From: Epiperipatus broadwayi
Taxonomy: Eukaryota > Onychophora > Udeonychophora > Euonychophora > Peripatidae
Assembly: GCA_028023455.1 (NCBI GenBank)
Contig: JAQFVV010000350.1
Span: 436,001-500,000 of the forward strand
Direction: 5' to 3'
Length of the DNA: 64,000 nt
Shown here: positions 10,500 through 22,240 of the stretch, piece by piece
Position numbering within the stretch: position 1 is the first letter of the stretch
How the letters are laid out: each line of letters begins with the position of its first letter
Position numbers and translations under genes: made by a program
The notes under the pieces: model-generated
Database searches by the model: none
What the model was told of the DNA's origin: nothing
Seen by the model: the letters and a program-made list of their open reading frames with translations, nothing else

Positions 10500-13200
10500 T
10501 TTATCTTGCCCTCAGGATAATCAATGTCTGGGTTTTAATTAGAAAGAAATTTGCTGTGCTATTGTTTGTTTTTCTTGACATTCGTTAATTACATTCTTTT
10601 GGAATTTTGCTATAATTAATTTATTATCTATCACTGACCGATGCTTTTAAATTTTCAAAGACAAAAGGGAATAAAATTATTTTAACTTTAATTAATTTGC
10701 ATCAGATTTTGTTAGACTTATTATTTAACGAAATTTAAACTAAAAAACAAATACGAACTTTATAAAATTCAAAATAAATGTTTATGATTACACAAAATTT
10801 ATTTAACTAAAAAGGAATCTAAATTATATTATTTTATCCGTATTTATTGCGTTTAATTTGAGATCGAATGTGTGCGTGTTTATGTTGAATTCTACATATA
10901 TTTATACATTTTTAATATTGTTACACACACAATTCGATACCAAAAAGTTTAAATTTGGGTGGGATAGACCGGTCAGTGAGAGACGACAGAAAAAGGTGAA
11001 ACTTGAGATTCGAATACGAATCTCACTGTTTCAATATATTGCTATAAAAATTTAGATGTCAATAATCTTACTTTGTTTTTTTTTTAAATGTAAAGCAAAT
11101 AAAAAATAAACATAATAGTAGTAATCATAATATTGGTAATAATTGTAGTTGGCATAGTAGTATTTAAAGACACTAATAATAATGTAAGAATAACTGAATA
11201 ATACTAATAATGATGCAAGTCAATATTATTATATGATCTGTTACTCATGAAAGCATATGATCTTTGAGCACACAAAAGAAAGTTAAGTACAATACTTCCA
11301 TGCATTTGACCAAAGTGAGTTTTTGTCTTAGTTGAACCCATCGATCTACTACTGCATTAAACTGCACAAGTGTAACAACAATAATATTAAATTTAATGAT
11401 AGAAGTATAAGAAGTAGTAGTTAGTGATGGTATCAATAATAGTAGCATTATTAATAATATTAATTGCAGTAATAATTGTTGTAGTTAAATAATAATAACT
11501 ATTTAATAATAGTAATTGCAACAGCATTAACATTAGTTCTAAGGTATCAGTTTAAGAATTAGTAGTCAATAAATACCAGCTATTGCTACTACAAATATTT
11601 CCAAAATACAATAGCGAATAATTAGATATTAGTCTGGCGATCCATTTATTTTCATCTGGTACACATTGATTACTGATATTTTCAACAGGTGGCTCTTGAG
11701 TAAAGCAATGTAAACATTGCTATTAAGCAAAGATGACATATAAGTTAAAAAATTGATGTATTATTTTATAGTATAATTTAATAGAAATAGTAATAATAGG
11801 ATCACTAATAGTAAGCTCAAAGATTGTAGAGTTTATGCTTTATCATGTGATTTATATACATAATTACTATCCCTATTTTTTTTTTGTATACAATTTTTTA
11901 AAAACTCTTATTTTGCCCACTATTTTGTTACTATTTTTTTCTTTTTGTCTCATCACAATCAGAATCCTATCAAATGTTTTTAATAACAATTGTACACTTC
12001 ATAATTTTATTATTTATTCTCTACTTTTATAAACTATTAATTATATTATTTTTCTAACTTAATTTATGCTATTTGATTGGAATTTTATTAATATTTAATC
12101 TGGATATTTTCAATTTTATAGATGTACATTTTGTAAAAAATAGAGATGGAATGTTTTGAATTATAAAATGAGTTATACTTTAGTGCATTTCAGTGAACAA
12201 TAATCATTAAATGGTTTTTAACTTGTTTAGAGCAAAGTCCACCTTTTTATTTTGAATAGGTTCTAATGAGAAATTTGTGCATAGTCTTCCATATTTGAAC
12301 ATTTTATTTTTACAATTAAACCTTTTTTCTATATAATATATTGATAATCTTAACATTATTCATTACAAATGTAAACTTCCAAATGATAGATATTTTAAAA
12401 ATTAATATTTAATGTTTAAAAATATGAAAATAAATTTCTAAACAGAGTTTTTATCTAGTAAAACAGAGCTTGGCATCATTGAATAAATTTATTTATTTAA
12501 AAAGTTAGTGGAATAAAATATTAGATTGTCATTGAACAAATTTTCTTATTTAAAATGTTAATAGAACAAAATATTAGCCATGTGAATTCTATGTTATTAA
12601 ACTGAAGATAAATTTAGAATTAGTTATCAAAGAAAAAAAAAAACTAAAGATAATATATATTATTATGAAAATTTTTAAAAATAATTACTTTACCAAAAAT
12701 GATTCTGTATTTGTTGAGTATAAACTGCTTCTATTTTGCTATAACAAACTTTTTAAGAGTTGTGTTTTTAAAAATAAATGTTTCAAAGAAAAATCTTTTA
12801 CAAAATATTGCATAAGTAATCTTTAATTTATAAACAAATTATTGATAATTATAATTTTTTTTATTAAGCTTTGGGCTATAATACCCAGCTAATCAGGAAT
12901 TCTTATTTATATTGATATCTATGCCATCTCCCTCATGGCATTACCATTTAAATAGGTTGTTGTCAATCATGCAAAAGGCTATTATCATTGCCTAGAAGAT
13001 AATATAACAGTGATATCTTTAGATTTTTTTTTCAACTAATACTTTTAAAATTGATGCTGTGTAAACATGTAACTGCTGACTGCAATATAAGTTTATAGAT
13101 AGGCTCAAAACAATGTAGAGATGATATAGCAACTGCAGCACCATTATTACACCCTAAAATGCAAAATCTAGCTGGACCCTGATACTCACTTTTTAGTATT
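10500..13200. other. No gene seen; cryptically simple trinucleotide region at 11.1-11.6 kb
   Basis: AT-rich DNA. Between about 11100 and 11540 the sequence is dominated by interspersed TAG/TAA/ATA trinucleotides, a degenerate simple-sequence region. Open frames here are low complexity and antisense to one another. No transposon termini were found. Confidence 0.4.
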
Positions 13201-13206
13201 TTATTG

Positions 13207-13298
13207 TTTTTTTATGTGTCAAAGCATCAGCCAGGAAGCAAACCCCCGGACAACTGTTTGTAAGGCAGCTATGCTAATCACTTGGACACCAATGCTTG
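13207..13298 (-). mobile_element. SINE derived from tRNA-Gly(TCC)-like head, copy 1
   Basis: On the minus strand the copy has tRNA-Gly-like words: TTAGCATAGCTGCC, then an anticodon-arm-like stretch, then a B-box-like GGGTTTGCTTCC. A short tail GCTGATGCTTTGACACAT and an A-run follow. It aligns along its length with the copy at 62091-62183 on the same strand. The tRNA-like head is decayed, so it is not a functional tRNA gene. A convincing target-site duplication was not found here. Confidence 0.7.
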
Positions 13299-14014
13299 AC
13301 TATATTGGATACTTGACAAATTTATATAAGTTTTTTAAAAAGTAGAAAAATAAAAAAACTTATATGTAATATTCAGTAATACACAGAAAATGAATTCAAT
13401 ATTAGAAATGTTGTTTCAGTTATATTTGCAACATTTTATTTTTACAATTAAACTTTGATTCTATGTCATATATTGATAATATTTATCTTACTTATTACAA
13501 ATATAAGATTACAAACAAAAAAAAACACATTTTAAAAAATAATCTTTAAAATTTGCAAATATAGAAAACAAATACTAAACTGAAATACAAGATGAGAAAA
13601 ATTAGTTTTTTCTTATTTAATAATTGCCATATTGAAAATTAAAAAAATACTTAAATAATTTTTTTATTTGACTTTATTCTATTTTAATATTTAAAATTTC
13701 ACTTACAACCATAAAAAATAACTATTGTAGATGTAATCATAACTTTCACTTTATCATAATTTGAGTTTTTTTTAACTTCTCTTCCTAAAAATCAATCTTT
13801 TCAAATAATATCTGATTATAATCAGATAATTTTTTGATTTAGAATAAATATTAAATACATTGCAAAAAATAAACATTACTATATAAATAAACTATAAAAA
13901 ATATACAATTTTTTTTACCAAATTGGTATAAAAAATGCTTGCAATTACTCTGAAATTTGAGGACAAAAAAATTTACAATCAGCCGACTTGTTGACTCTTT
14001 TATATTAGTTATAT

Positions 14015-14450
14015 CAGGGGTCCCCAACCCTATGCCCACGGGCACCATGGTGCCCCCAGACCATTTTATGTGTGCCCACCGCTATCCGAACACGATAAAA
14101 AATTATTTATCTGATACAAATAAATTTAATTTTTGAATTTTTTTTTTATGAATTATTGTATTATATTGTAATCAAATTGTAGGGCATATTATACTTTTAC
14201 AGCGTAAAAATATAAACGTCAATTATATGTTAAAATTTAATTTTTGAAATAAATATTTTTTTTGTACATTATGTGTATTATTAACAATATCCAACTATAA
14301 ATTTACATGTGATGTGATGAACTGTGGCTTCTCCGTAAACGAAGTCAAGAATATCTCAGCAATTATGTCCAAATAAAAAATAAATGGTGCCCGCCACCTG
14401 GCCGGTATTATGAAATGTGCTCTTAAGTGCAAAAAGGTTGGGTACCCCTG
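14015..14450 (+). mobile_element. hAT-type MITE, 436 bp, perfect 8-bp target-site duplication
   Basis: The termini are CAGGGGTCCCCAACC and GGTTGGGTACCCCTG, an inverted repeat with one mismatch. The flanks AGTTATAT at 14007-14014 and 14451-14458 are identical, an 8-bp duplication diagnostic of hAT insertion. Subterminal sequence is rich in GTGCCC words and the middle is AT-rich without coding potential. Its ends differ from those of the element at 7682-8168, so it is a different hAT family. Confidence 0.93.
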
Positions 14451-14765
14451 AGTTATATGATACTAACATTTTAAATGTTTTTTAAGCCAAAATAAATTTT
14501 AGTTCCAGTTTTTTCCAATAAATGAATCCTTAATCAGAAGCTAAATAGCATTAGTGATTGATAGTCACAGATCTCAGTGCCATCAGAAAGTGCTTTAAAA
14601 TTACAGTTACTAAGAAAACTTGTTAATATGATGGAAATAGATAAAGCTAGCTACAACATTATTTTAATTTAATTTACATTTGTTTATTGGTATTTTATTA
14701 AAATGTATTTTGAATGTTTCCAATTTTTTAATTATTACATAAAAATTTATGTACTTTATATATAT

Positions 14766-15065
14766 TGTAACGATCCGGAGATAGGAGCTTAACGAAATCT
14801 GCACTACAGGGCGCCACTAGGCATTTGAACCTAGAAAATTTATATAGTAGGCAGATATGTAAGTTCAAAAAAAAAAATTATTTTAATTTAATATTTTGAT
14901 ATCCGGTCGTTAGCCCAAGTCACTAGCTCATTGGAATAGCAGAGATTTAATATTTATAATAAATTCTTATCTAAGAATATATAAAAAAAGTTTTTATTTT
15001 CGAACTTTTATTCTTTTCATGTTTACTAATAAAAAACAATGTAAAGTATGTATGTGCCCGTTACA
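14766..15065 (-). repeat. 3' LTR of the TRIM-like element
   Basis: 300 bp. On the minus strand it starts TGTAACGGGCACATAC and ends CCGGATCGTTACA. It aligns with 15796-16097 over its full length. Confidence 0.85.
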
Positions 15066-15774
15066 TATCAGTAAATTTGCTTAAAAAAAAAATAAACAAA
15101 AAAAAAAAACAATTTTACTTAGGGTTAGTAATTACGGTACATGATTAACGAAAATTTACAAAAACATCCGGTTAGTAATTTTACAAACAAACTATTTATA
15201 TATATAAAAAAAATGTTGACTATCGTTTTCCTAAGGACCATTTACGTCCACCTCCTCCCCACAAGAGTTCTATTTTTTTATACATTTTATTTTTACACAC
15301 GGCATGACAAGCAAGTTATTTAAATTATTTATTTAAGAAGGTTGCACTGAGGTAAATATGTTTTAAGAAATAATGGGTTTAAACATGTATATTTGCAGCA
15401 CAATTATAAATACCACCATTTTATTTATGACTGATTGAAATGCATACATAGAGTTACACTGAAGTAATTCCCAAAGGTACTCATCATAAGGCACCACATT
15501 TCGATCATAAACTTACGTGGCTGTGCATGCCTATACACGTTAAAGCATAATATATATTAACAAACAAAAAAAAACATATTAATTGCAACCTTTTGACTTT
15601 CTTTTTAATGAAGTACAATTTAAAATTATTTATACTTTCTCATGTTTAATATATGCACAATTTCTTTCTGGCAGTGCTTTTATAAGATTTAAAGTGTATA
15701 CGGCATTATGTAAATCGATAAGAATATTTATTTTGAAAAAATTTGCTCAGGGTACTGGTGGATTATTAAAGATC

Positions 15775-15793
15775 GGCCCAAGTTGGGTAACCA
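15775..15793 (-). promoter_or_regulatory. tRNA primer-binding site
   Basis: TGGTTACCCAACTTGGGCC on the minus strand starts two bases after the 5' LTR. It begins with TGG, the complement of a tRNA CCA end. It resembles the tRNA-Lys type (TGGCGCCCAAC) with a one-base insertion; the tRNA assignment is tentative. The 9-kb element has the same site with one change. Confidence 0.6.
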
Positions 15794-15795
15794 GT

Positions 15796-16097
15796 TGTAA
15801 TGATCCGGAGATAGGAGCTTAATGAAATCTGCACTACAGGGCGCCACTAAGCATTTGAACCTAGAAAATTTATATAGTAGGCAGATACGTAAGTTCAAAA
15901 AAAAAATTATTTTAATTTAATATTTTGATATCCGGTCATTAGCCCAAGTCACTAGCTCATTGGAATAGCAGAGATTTAATATTTATAATAAATTCTTATC
16001 TAAGAATATATAAAAAAAGAAGTTTTTATTTGCGAACTTTTATTCTTTTCATGTTTACTAATAAAAAACAATGTAACGTACGCATGTGCCCATTACA
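15796..16097 (-). repeat. 5' LTR of the TRIM-like element
   Basis: 302 bp. On the minus strand it starts TGTAATGGGCACATGC and ends CCGGATCATTACA, directly followed by the primer-binding site. Confidence 0.85.
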
Positions 16098-16150
16098 ATA
16101 TATATATATATGTTGATACGAAGATTTTCACGGGTTGCATATATAAAAGA

Positions 16151-16317
16151 AACATATTTTGCAGGTTCATCCATGTTAAAGAAATTTAAATATTGATATT
16201 CCAACGTTTCGACTTAATCACACAAGTCATCCAGTGGATGACTTGTGTGATCAAGTTGAAATGTTGGAATATCAATATTTACATTTTTTTAACACAGATG
16301 AACCCGCAAAATATGTC
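16151..16317. repeat. Near-perfect palindrome, 83-nt arms, of a Penelope-type terminal sequence
   Basis: The arms 16151-16233 and 16235-16317 are reverse complements with few mismatches, centred on G16234. Read outward from the centre, each arm begins TGGATGACTTGTGTGAT. One arm continues with AAGTCGAAACGTTGG and the other with a decayed version of it. This order (a CTGATGA-like box, a short stem, then CGAAAC) resembles the hammerhead motif of Penelope-like element termini, although the first box has an extra G. It is best read as two head-to-head truncated copies. Confidence 0.55.
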
Positions 16318-16482
16318 TTATATATATATAAATATTTGAAACCAGGCACTCTTCACAAACCTGGGAGCTTAATTGTAAGTATAGAGGATTTGAACTCAGA
16401 TTTACAAGCACTCTTCAACTATCCACACTATCTCATACAACTGATACACATGACCACACACATGTAGAAAAGATTAATAATC

Positions 16483-16526
16483 ACCAATATACATATTTCA
16501 TGCTAAACCAGCACTCATCAGTTGGT
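16483..16526 (-). ncRNA. Hammerhead ribozyme, type I layout, intact core
   Basis: Minus strand, 5' to 3': ACCAA (stem I), CTGATGA, a stem-loop GTGCTGGTTTAGCAT (stem II), GAA, then ATATGTAT (short stem III), A (cleavage-site base), then TTGGT closing stem I. Stem I is five perfect pairs, stem II five to six pairs with a GU closure, and stem III two to three pairs. All conserved core bases are present and the cleavage triplet is ATA, which obeys the NUH rule. Very short stem III is typical of Penelope-like and retrozyme hammerheads. Confidence 0.75.
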
Positions 16527-16542
16527 CCAGACTATCATCTCT

Positions 16543-16545
<3 letters not shown>

Positions 16546-16606
<61 letters not shown>
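16546..16606. repeat. (AT)n microsatellite
   Basis: About thirty AT dinucleotides inside hammerhead repeat copy A. Confidence 0.95.
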
Positions 16607-16608
<2 letters not shown>

Positions 16609-16859
16609 CAATACTCAGTTTATATTAAGACAGCAAATCTTCATACTTTAATGGACAGGCTTCAATCCACTACAACCTCCAACTTTTCAGCCATCCATAT
16701 CATTGAAAATCTGATGATGAAAACTCAAATCCCATGGTGATGCTAATATTATTGCCATGCCCATGTTGACCTGAAGTCACTCTGACCCCTCATGTATAGG
16801 ACACTATCCATTACATACATATAAGAGGGATGGACAGGATACAAGCTTAATATGTAAAT

Positions 16860-17090
16860 ATTTGAAACCAGGCACTCTTCACAAACCTGAGCATTGATTA
16901 TATATATGTGTGAGAGATGATAGTCTGGACCAACTGATGAGTGCTGGTTTAGCATGAAATACGTATATTGGTGATTATTAATCTTTTCTACATGTGTGTG
17001 GTCATGTGTATCAGTTGTATGAGATAGTGTGGATAGTTGAAGGTGCTTGTAAATCTGAGTTCAAATCCTCTATACTTATATATATATATA
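16860..17090 (+). repeat. Hammerhead-bearing interspersed repeat, copy B (opposite strand)
   Basis: This is the plus-strand counterpart of copy A, so the pair forms an imperfect ~700-bp inverted repeat around 16740-16860. It carries the ribozyme at 16929-16972, the GTGTGGTCATGTGTATCAG region and the B-box-like segment, ending near the ATACTTATATAT run. Confidence 0.7.
16929..16972 (+). ncRNA. Hammerhead ribozyme, type I layout, intact core
   Basis: Plus strand: ACCAA at 16929-16933, CTGATGA at 16934-16940, stem II GTGCTGGTTTAGCAT at 16941-16955, GAA at 16956-16958, stem III from A16959 to T16966, cleavage-site A16967, and TTGGT at 16968-16972. Stem I pairs perfectly and stem II is compensated. 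It differs from the minus-strand copy at 16483-16526 in stem III only (ACG instead of ATG), leaving the fold intact. Confidence 0.78.
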
Positions 17091-17230
17091 ATCTTTAGTA
17101 TCTGTATAAACATATTGGACCATAAATAAAGGTGGATATCCATCTTTATGTAAAGAGGAGGTTGCCTTGACAACAGATTAAGATTGTTGTCTATTATTGA
17201 TATTGTTTGAGTGTGGACTGCTTTCATGTA
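17085..17230 (-). repeat. Interspersed repeat family X, copy 1
   Basis: Contains the family words AAATAAAGGTGGATATCCATCTTTAT-like, GGTTGCCTTGACAACAG and GATTGTTGTCTATTATTGATATTG. The same modules recur at 34.26-34.61 kb and 48.05-48.26 kb. Here it directly abuts hammerhead repeat copy B. It is non-coding and of unknown class. Confidence 0.6.
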
Positions 17231-19970
17231 TTAATTAATATATATATATATATATATGAGATAGAGAGAAATCTAATACTACATTAATTACAAATAATAT
17301 TTTAAAAATCTGAAATTATTATAAAATATGGTGATTAAATATGTGTCAAATTTTTGCATTTTCTTTGCAGCAGTATTCATTTTAATCTTATAGATAAAAA
17401 TCTTTAATATAAGTTCAAGATTTTATATATATTTAAAAAAATTTTAAATACTACTTATTGAAAAATATTTTCGAATGTTATTTGCTTATGTGCTGTGAAT
17501 TGCAATGTGGTATTAAAGGCCCTGGAAGTTTTTTTTACAACATGTCATGAGTCTCAGCAAAGATTGGCACACCTTCAAGTTCATGAACATTTTGCTTCTC
17601 TTTTTTTTATTTAATAAAATAAATACTAAATTGCAACAGTAACAAAAGGTTACAATAAATCATGGTAATGAATAAAGCTGATGCACATAAATACATACAG
17701 AAGAGCTTGTAAAGAATTAAAACTCGCAATTCATCACTGATGAAGCTTTAGTCTTGACAATAGTGTTTCAGATCTTAATTTAGCAAAGACAAAAATATTG
17801 TAACTTGTCTACACTTTTTTTTAAAAAGATATCCACCTAAAAATCACAATATATCTATATGATAAAATTATAGTTCTAGAAATAATGTAGAAAGATGAAC
17901 AATTCAGGAATGGTTCAAGTTTTTACTGTATTTTATTATTTTCACAAGTGTGATTTAGTCTATTTATTCCTTTTTACAAAATATTTAATTTATGCCATAT
18001 TTATCATAAACAAAGAATAATAATTTCTCAATTTACCTCCCCTCTTTTTTAATTCCATTATCAATTTGTTTTAATATTCTAATTATGTTCCACTTCATTT
18101 TAATTTTGATCTCTAAGTTAAATTTTTTCAATTTTTTTTTCTACAATATTTTCTCATTTTCATTTTTCATTTTGTAGTTTGTTTATTATGATTATCTTGA
18201 ATTGTCTTTACTATTAAATTTTATATTTAGTTTTTGTATTTATTTTATATCTCTAATTCTTTTTTCCCTTTGGTCAAATATATATATAAAAGTATTGCTG
18301 TTATTTTATATTTATCATTATTTTAAGATTAGATATTTCATATTTTCTAGTTCTTTTAAAAATCTTAGAAACATACATAAAATTGAAATAAGCTACACCT
18401 CCATTCTTTCTCATTTTACATTATAACATTAGTTATATCTACATAAAAAAGGATTTTTGAATCAAATTTTGCAATCATTTGTTTGTATTTATCTTGCTCT
18501 TGAAAATTTATTTAGTCTAGTTAGTACTTAGTATTGTTTTATATTACTTTCAATTAGTTTTTTTTTGTTTTATGAATATAATAAATTTCGAATAGTTAAC
18601 TCTTACCTATCAAAGACAATATAAAAAGAGTAAAATGATGGAAAGAGAAAAAATTCATGCAAATTATACATAGTATTATAGGTATAATTCTTTTTCATAG
18701 TATTTAGTTTATGAAAAAAATATTTAAGATATTTTAATCTGATTTTCTAACTCGTTATTAAGATTTGTTAAGACATATTATACCATTGTTGATGATATTC
18801 TTAATGCCTAAATAATAAAATAAATTGAAAAACGGTGATTTATTCAGAATCATCTGTTCAGAACATTGTATACTACATTTCTTTATGCAGTAAAAATTTT
18901 AACTATATAAATTATTTTAAAATTTTTTAAATGCTTTTTTTTAGATAAAAGTATTTTATAATATTTAATATTTTCTTTGCAAATAATTGCCAATTATTCA
19001 ATTTTTTATTCTTACATTTCTCTTTTTTAAACCAGATATCTTATCATTTTATTTATAACATTTATATAAGATATGATCTCCCGAATAACTATATTAGTAA
19101 ACTAATTTTTTTATTATTTTGTTTGAAGAACAACTAAGCATTACTTATATGTTATTTATTTTAACTATTTTTATCTAAATTGAAGTTCATAATAATTAAA
19201 AAATTTAAAAGTGATTGAATTAAAATCTTATTTATTGATAGATTAAACATTTTTACATTTATTTGAAAAATATTAAAAGTCAAATACATGTATCTATTAT
19301 AAAGTGATTTTTAAAATAATATTTATTATAATCATAAAACTAGTGAAAATTTATTCTTCTATAAATATTAAAAAGGAAGTATCTAAAAAAATAACATCTA
19401 CAGGCCAATTAACTTGATTAATTAATAATTAGCTATTTTATATTGTAAAGGAGAAAAGAATTAATTAATGTATTTGAGCATTTAAAAAAAAAAATATTTA
19501 CAAATTTAAATAGTAAAAAAAAAGACAAAATGAAATATCAAAATAGTAGGTAATAACTAATCAATTTGTAGCAATTAAAATTAAAATCAATATTATGTAA
19601 TTTTTAATAATAAAATAAAAATCCTTATACTCTTATCTGAAGGGTTATAATAATTTCCCTAACATTGTAGAAATCTGTCTCATATACATTTTTATAGCTA
19701 GTAAATATACACTTGCTAATCCAGATTAACCCGAAATATTTATTTTCCAACTAATAAAAGCTAGACAACCATTTACTGATTATTGATGGATGACTAACTA
19801 GGTTGTCTATGAGTCAGATACTTGAAGGAAAAATTTTAATCTGCTTCTAATCTGAAAATTTTTTCAAAGATTACTTCAATGGATTTAAATCCAAAATTAT
19901 GGCATATAGATATGCTGAACACTAATCTATGAAAATCTTCAATTTTAATCCTTTCAGTTAAAAAAAAGGC
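17231..19970. other. No gene seen
   Basis: AT-rich sequence with long T-rich blocks around 18000-18600 that give antisense low-complexity open frames. No splice-flanked exon or transposon end was recognised. Confidence 0.4.
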
Positions 19971-19974
19971 TAAT

Positions 19975-20090
19975 GGTTTTATTTCTTCATAAGAAATTCA
20001 AACACCCAAACTGTGAACACCAGAATTGATCCTGAGACCTCCCGATATCAAGTTGAATGCTTTATCACGGTGCCAAAATGCACAAGGCAT
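19975..20090 (-). mobile_element. tRNA-derived SINE family 2, copy 1
   Basis: On the minus strand the copy reads TTTTGGCACCGTGATAAAG (A-box-like), then an anticodon-loop-like TTGATATC, then a B-box-like GGATCAATTCTGG. A 3' body TTTGGGTGTTTGAATTTC follows. It aligns module by module with 48495-48611, so the two define a family. The tRNA-like folds are decayed; the parent tRNA is uncertain. Confidence 0.5.
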
Positions 20091-22240
20091 GTATTCAGAT
20101 GAACTGTTTTAATAAAAATAAAGTTAGAAGCTGAGGATTTTGAAATATACCTAATAAGGTATAATTTATTTTAATAAAAAAAACAACAAGAAGTAGAATC
20201 AGTTTGTAATGAGTTATAATTCTGAATATGGATTTTTTTATTGTTTGTAAACATTTCAATATTAATATCTTTTCAACATATTTTTTTTCCTTTTTTCACA
20301 TCTATTCCCAAAATCTAACTTTAAGTTGACCTTTTTTTTAAAAAAAAAAAAAAAAAAAACTCTTTATTAATTCTATTTTTATTTTATTACTCCAATTGTA
20401 AAATCAATTTATTAACAAAATTTTAGTCGCCTTTCCTCATTTTCTTAATTTTTTCATATGTACTGATCTTTTATTATTTTGTCATAATGTTCAAAGTATA
20501 ACACAAATATATTTATTAAATATCATTTTTGACTGACTCTTAATACTGTAAACAGCCCAGCAGTGTTACTAAAATAAAACAGAAATAAGAAAATGTCAAA
20601 CAATGGCAGACGCCAGCATAATTAATAATAATATACCTATCATATAAATTTGTATTCATTGTTCTTTTCAAATTTGATTTGCAATAAATAACACTAAAAA
20701 TATACGTATTTTATTTAAACGGTTATTTACATCAAATTTTATTTTTCTAACATCACGCAACTATATTATATGATCAATTGTTTCATCCCTTACGTTTTAA
20801 AAATGAATCAAGTAAATAGAATGTACACTGTGTATATTTTAAAGTTGAAAGTTTGAAATAAATGATTTGAAAATATAATTTGCTTCAAAGAATTATACAT
20901 TTTTAGAAAAAAAATATGAATATTTTATTATTATAAGATAATCTATATTCTATTGCCTAGTTAATTCATTCCATTCTGAACAGAGAACTTTAAAACACAT
21001 AGCTTTTTTTTTTCAATATTAATTTGTAAAGTGCCAATTGTTTCTTTGTTGAAATGTAAAGCTTTTTCAATTAAAATATAAAAGGTAAAAAAGTTTTATT
21101 TATGATTAGTTTTCAGCATTTCAGCTATTTATAAAATTAAATGTCTTCCTCATTCACCTTCATACTTCATCACTATTTATTCATTGGAATTATATTATAA
21201 ATCTGACTAAAAGAATTCACTCTAATTTTTTTATATTTGATTATATTAAATATATTTTTGAGTTACATTTTTTATATAACCTTAAATGTTTTTTTCAATT
21301 TAAATAAACTGTATTCATTTTGTTCACTTTAGATAGTCTTTTTATTATTATATTGTTTGTTTAATTTTACTCTTCTTTTCAAAATATTTTTTGTTTTAAT
21401 GAGCAGTTAATATTTTTTGTTTTGTTTTACAAATTCAATAACATTATTCTTCTTTAGAATAAGTACCCCCCCCCTCTTTGATGATTTTATGTTTTTTTTT
21501 TTTAATGTTTACACTTATAAAAAAGTTTGATTAGTTTTGGTTGGTATATTGGGAAAAAATGAGATAACTAGAAGGAAAAAAGTTGCTTTAATAAAAAATG
21601 AAATAGATTAAAAATTTCAAGAGGGAAAAAATAGTATCTAATACAAGCAAAGATTAAGAAGAAAATTATTTTTAAATAAAAAAGTTACAAGAACACATCA
21701 AATCGAATTTCCATTTTTATTTTTTATTAATTCTTTATACAGTGCTGTGACATCATGAAAGAATACTGGGATAATGAATTGATCATTTGAAGATTTCTTT
21801 AGAAAAATTGTTATTTATTGTAGTAATAGTACCTATGACTTAATTTATAAATTCAATGTGTAATCTAAAATCTGTTATTATTAGTTTTCATTGACAGGTG
21901 TTTTTAATGTCGTAATATCTGGGTTTTTTTTTTTCAATTTATAAAATAGATCAATTGTAAGTTTCCAAGATTTCTTTGGATTTATCTTCATTGTATACAT
22001 AATATTGGTTTACAAAATTATTATTCTATCTTTAAAAATTTGTATATATTTTTTCATTGTTATTGGCTTTTTAAAAAGTGAATGGAGAGAAGTGAGGTTA
22101 AAGAGCATTAAAGAATAGGACTATATATTTTCTTAATGATTTAGTGGTGATTTTTAAAATTAGAAAAAGCGAGTGAAGTGATAGAGAGAAGTAGAAAAAG
22201 AAGTATAAACTGATTGACCTAATTATTAATTAAAAATTTT
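20091..22240. other. No gene seen
   Basis: AT-rich with a poly-A tract at 20340-20359 and a C-run near 21470. Low-complexity open frames only. Confidence 0.4.

Larger units (their letters stand above)
14766..16097 (-). mobile_element. TRIM-like non-autonomous LTR retrotransposon, 1.33 kb
   Basis: Two ~300-bp direct repeats (14766-15065 and 15796-16097) bound a ~730-bp interior with no coding capacity. Read on the minus strand each repeat begins TGTAAYGGGCAC and ends CRTTACA, as expected for LTRs. Two bases inside the upstream LTR a primer-site-like TGGTTACCCAACTTGGGCC begins. The flanks are ATAT on both sides, a 4-bp duplication, though in an AT-rich context. The LTRs differ at roughly ten positions by eye. 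Interior and LTR ends match the large element at 52555-61523, so both are one family; gag and pol are absent. Confidence 0.85.
16370..16740 (-). repeat. Hammerhead-bearing interspersed repeat, copy A
   Basis: On the minus strand this copy holds, in order: a 5' part with words such as GTCCATTAAAGTATGAAGAT, an (AT)n tract at 16546-16606, the ribozyme at 16483-16526, and a 3' part with GTGTGGTCATGTGTATCAG. A B-box-like GAGTTCAAATCCTC follows. The same modules recur at 16.86-17.09, 27.1-27.35, 30.2-30.8 and 39.8-40.1 kb. It has no coding capacity. It fits a non-autonomous retrozyme-like or Penelope-derived repeat. Confidence 0.7.

Noticed and set aside
11835-12032. Hydrophobic 65-codon frame as a membrane protein
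   Set aside because: T-rich DNA yields Phe/Leu/Ile-rich frames by chance; no start context or splice support.
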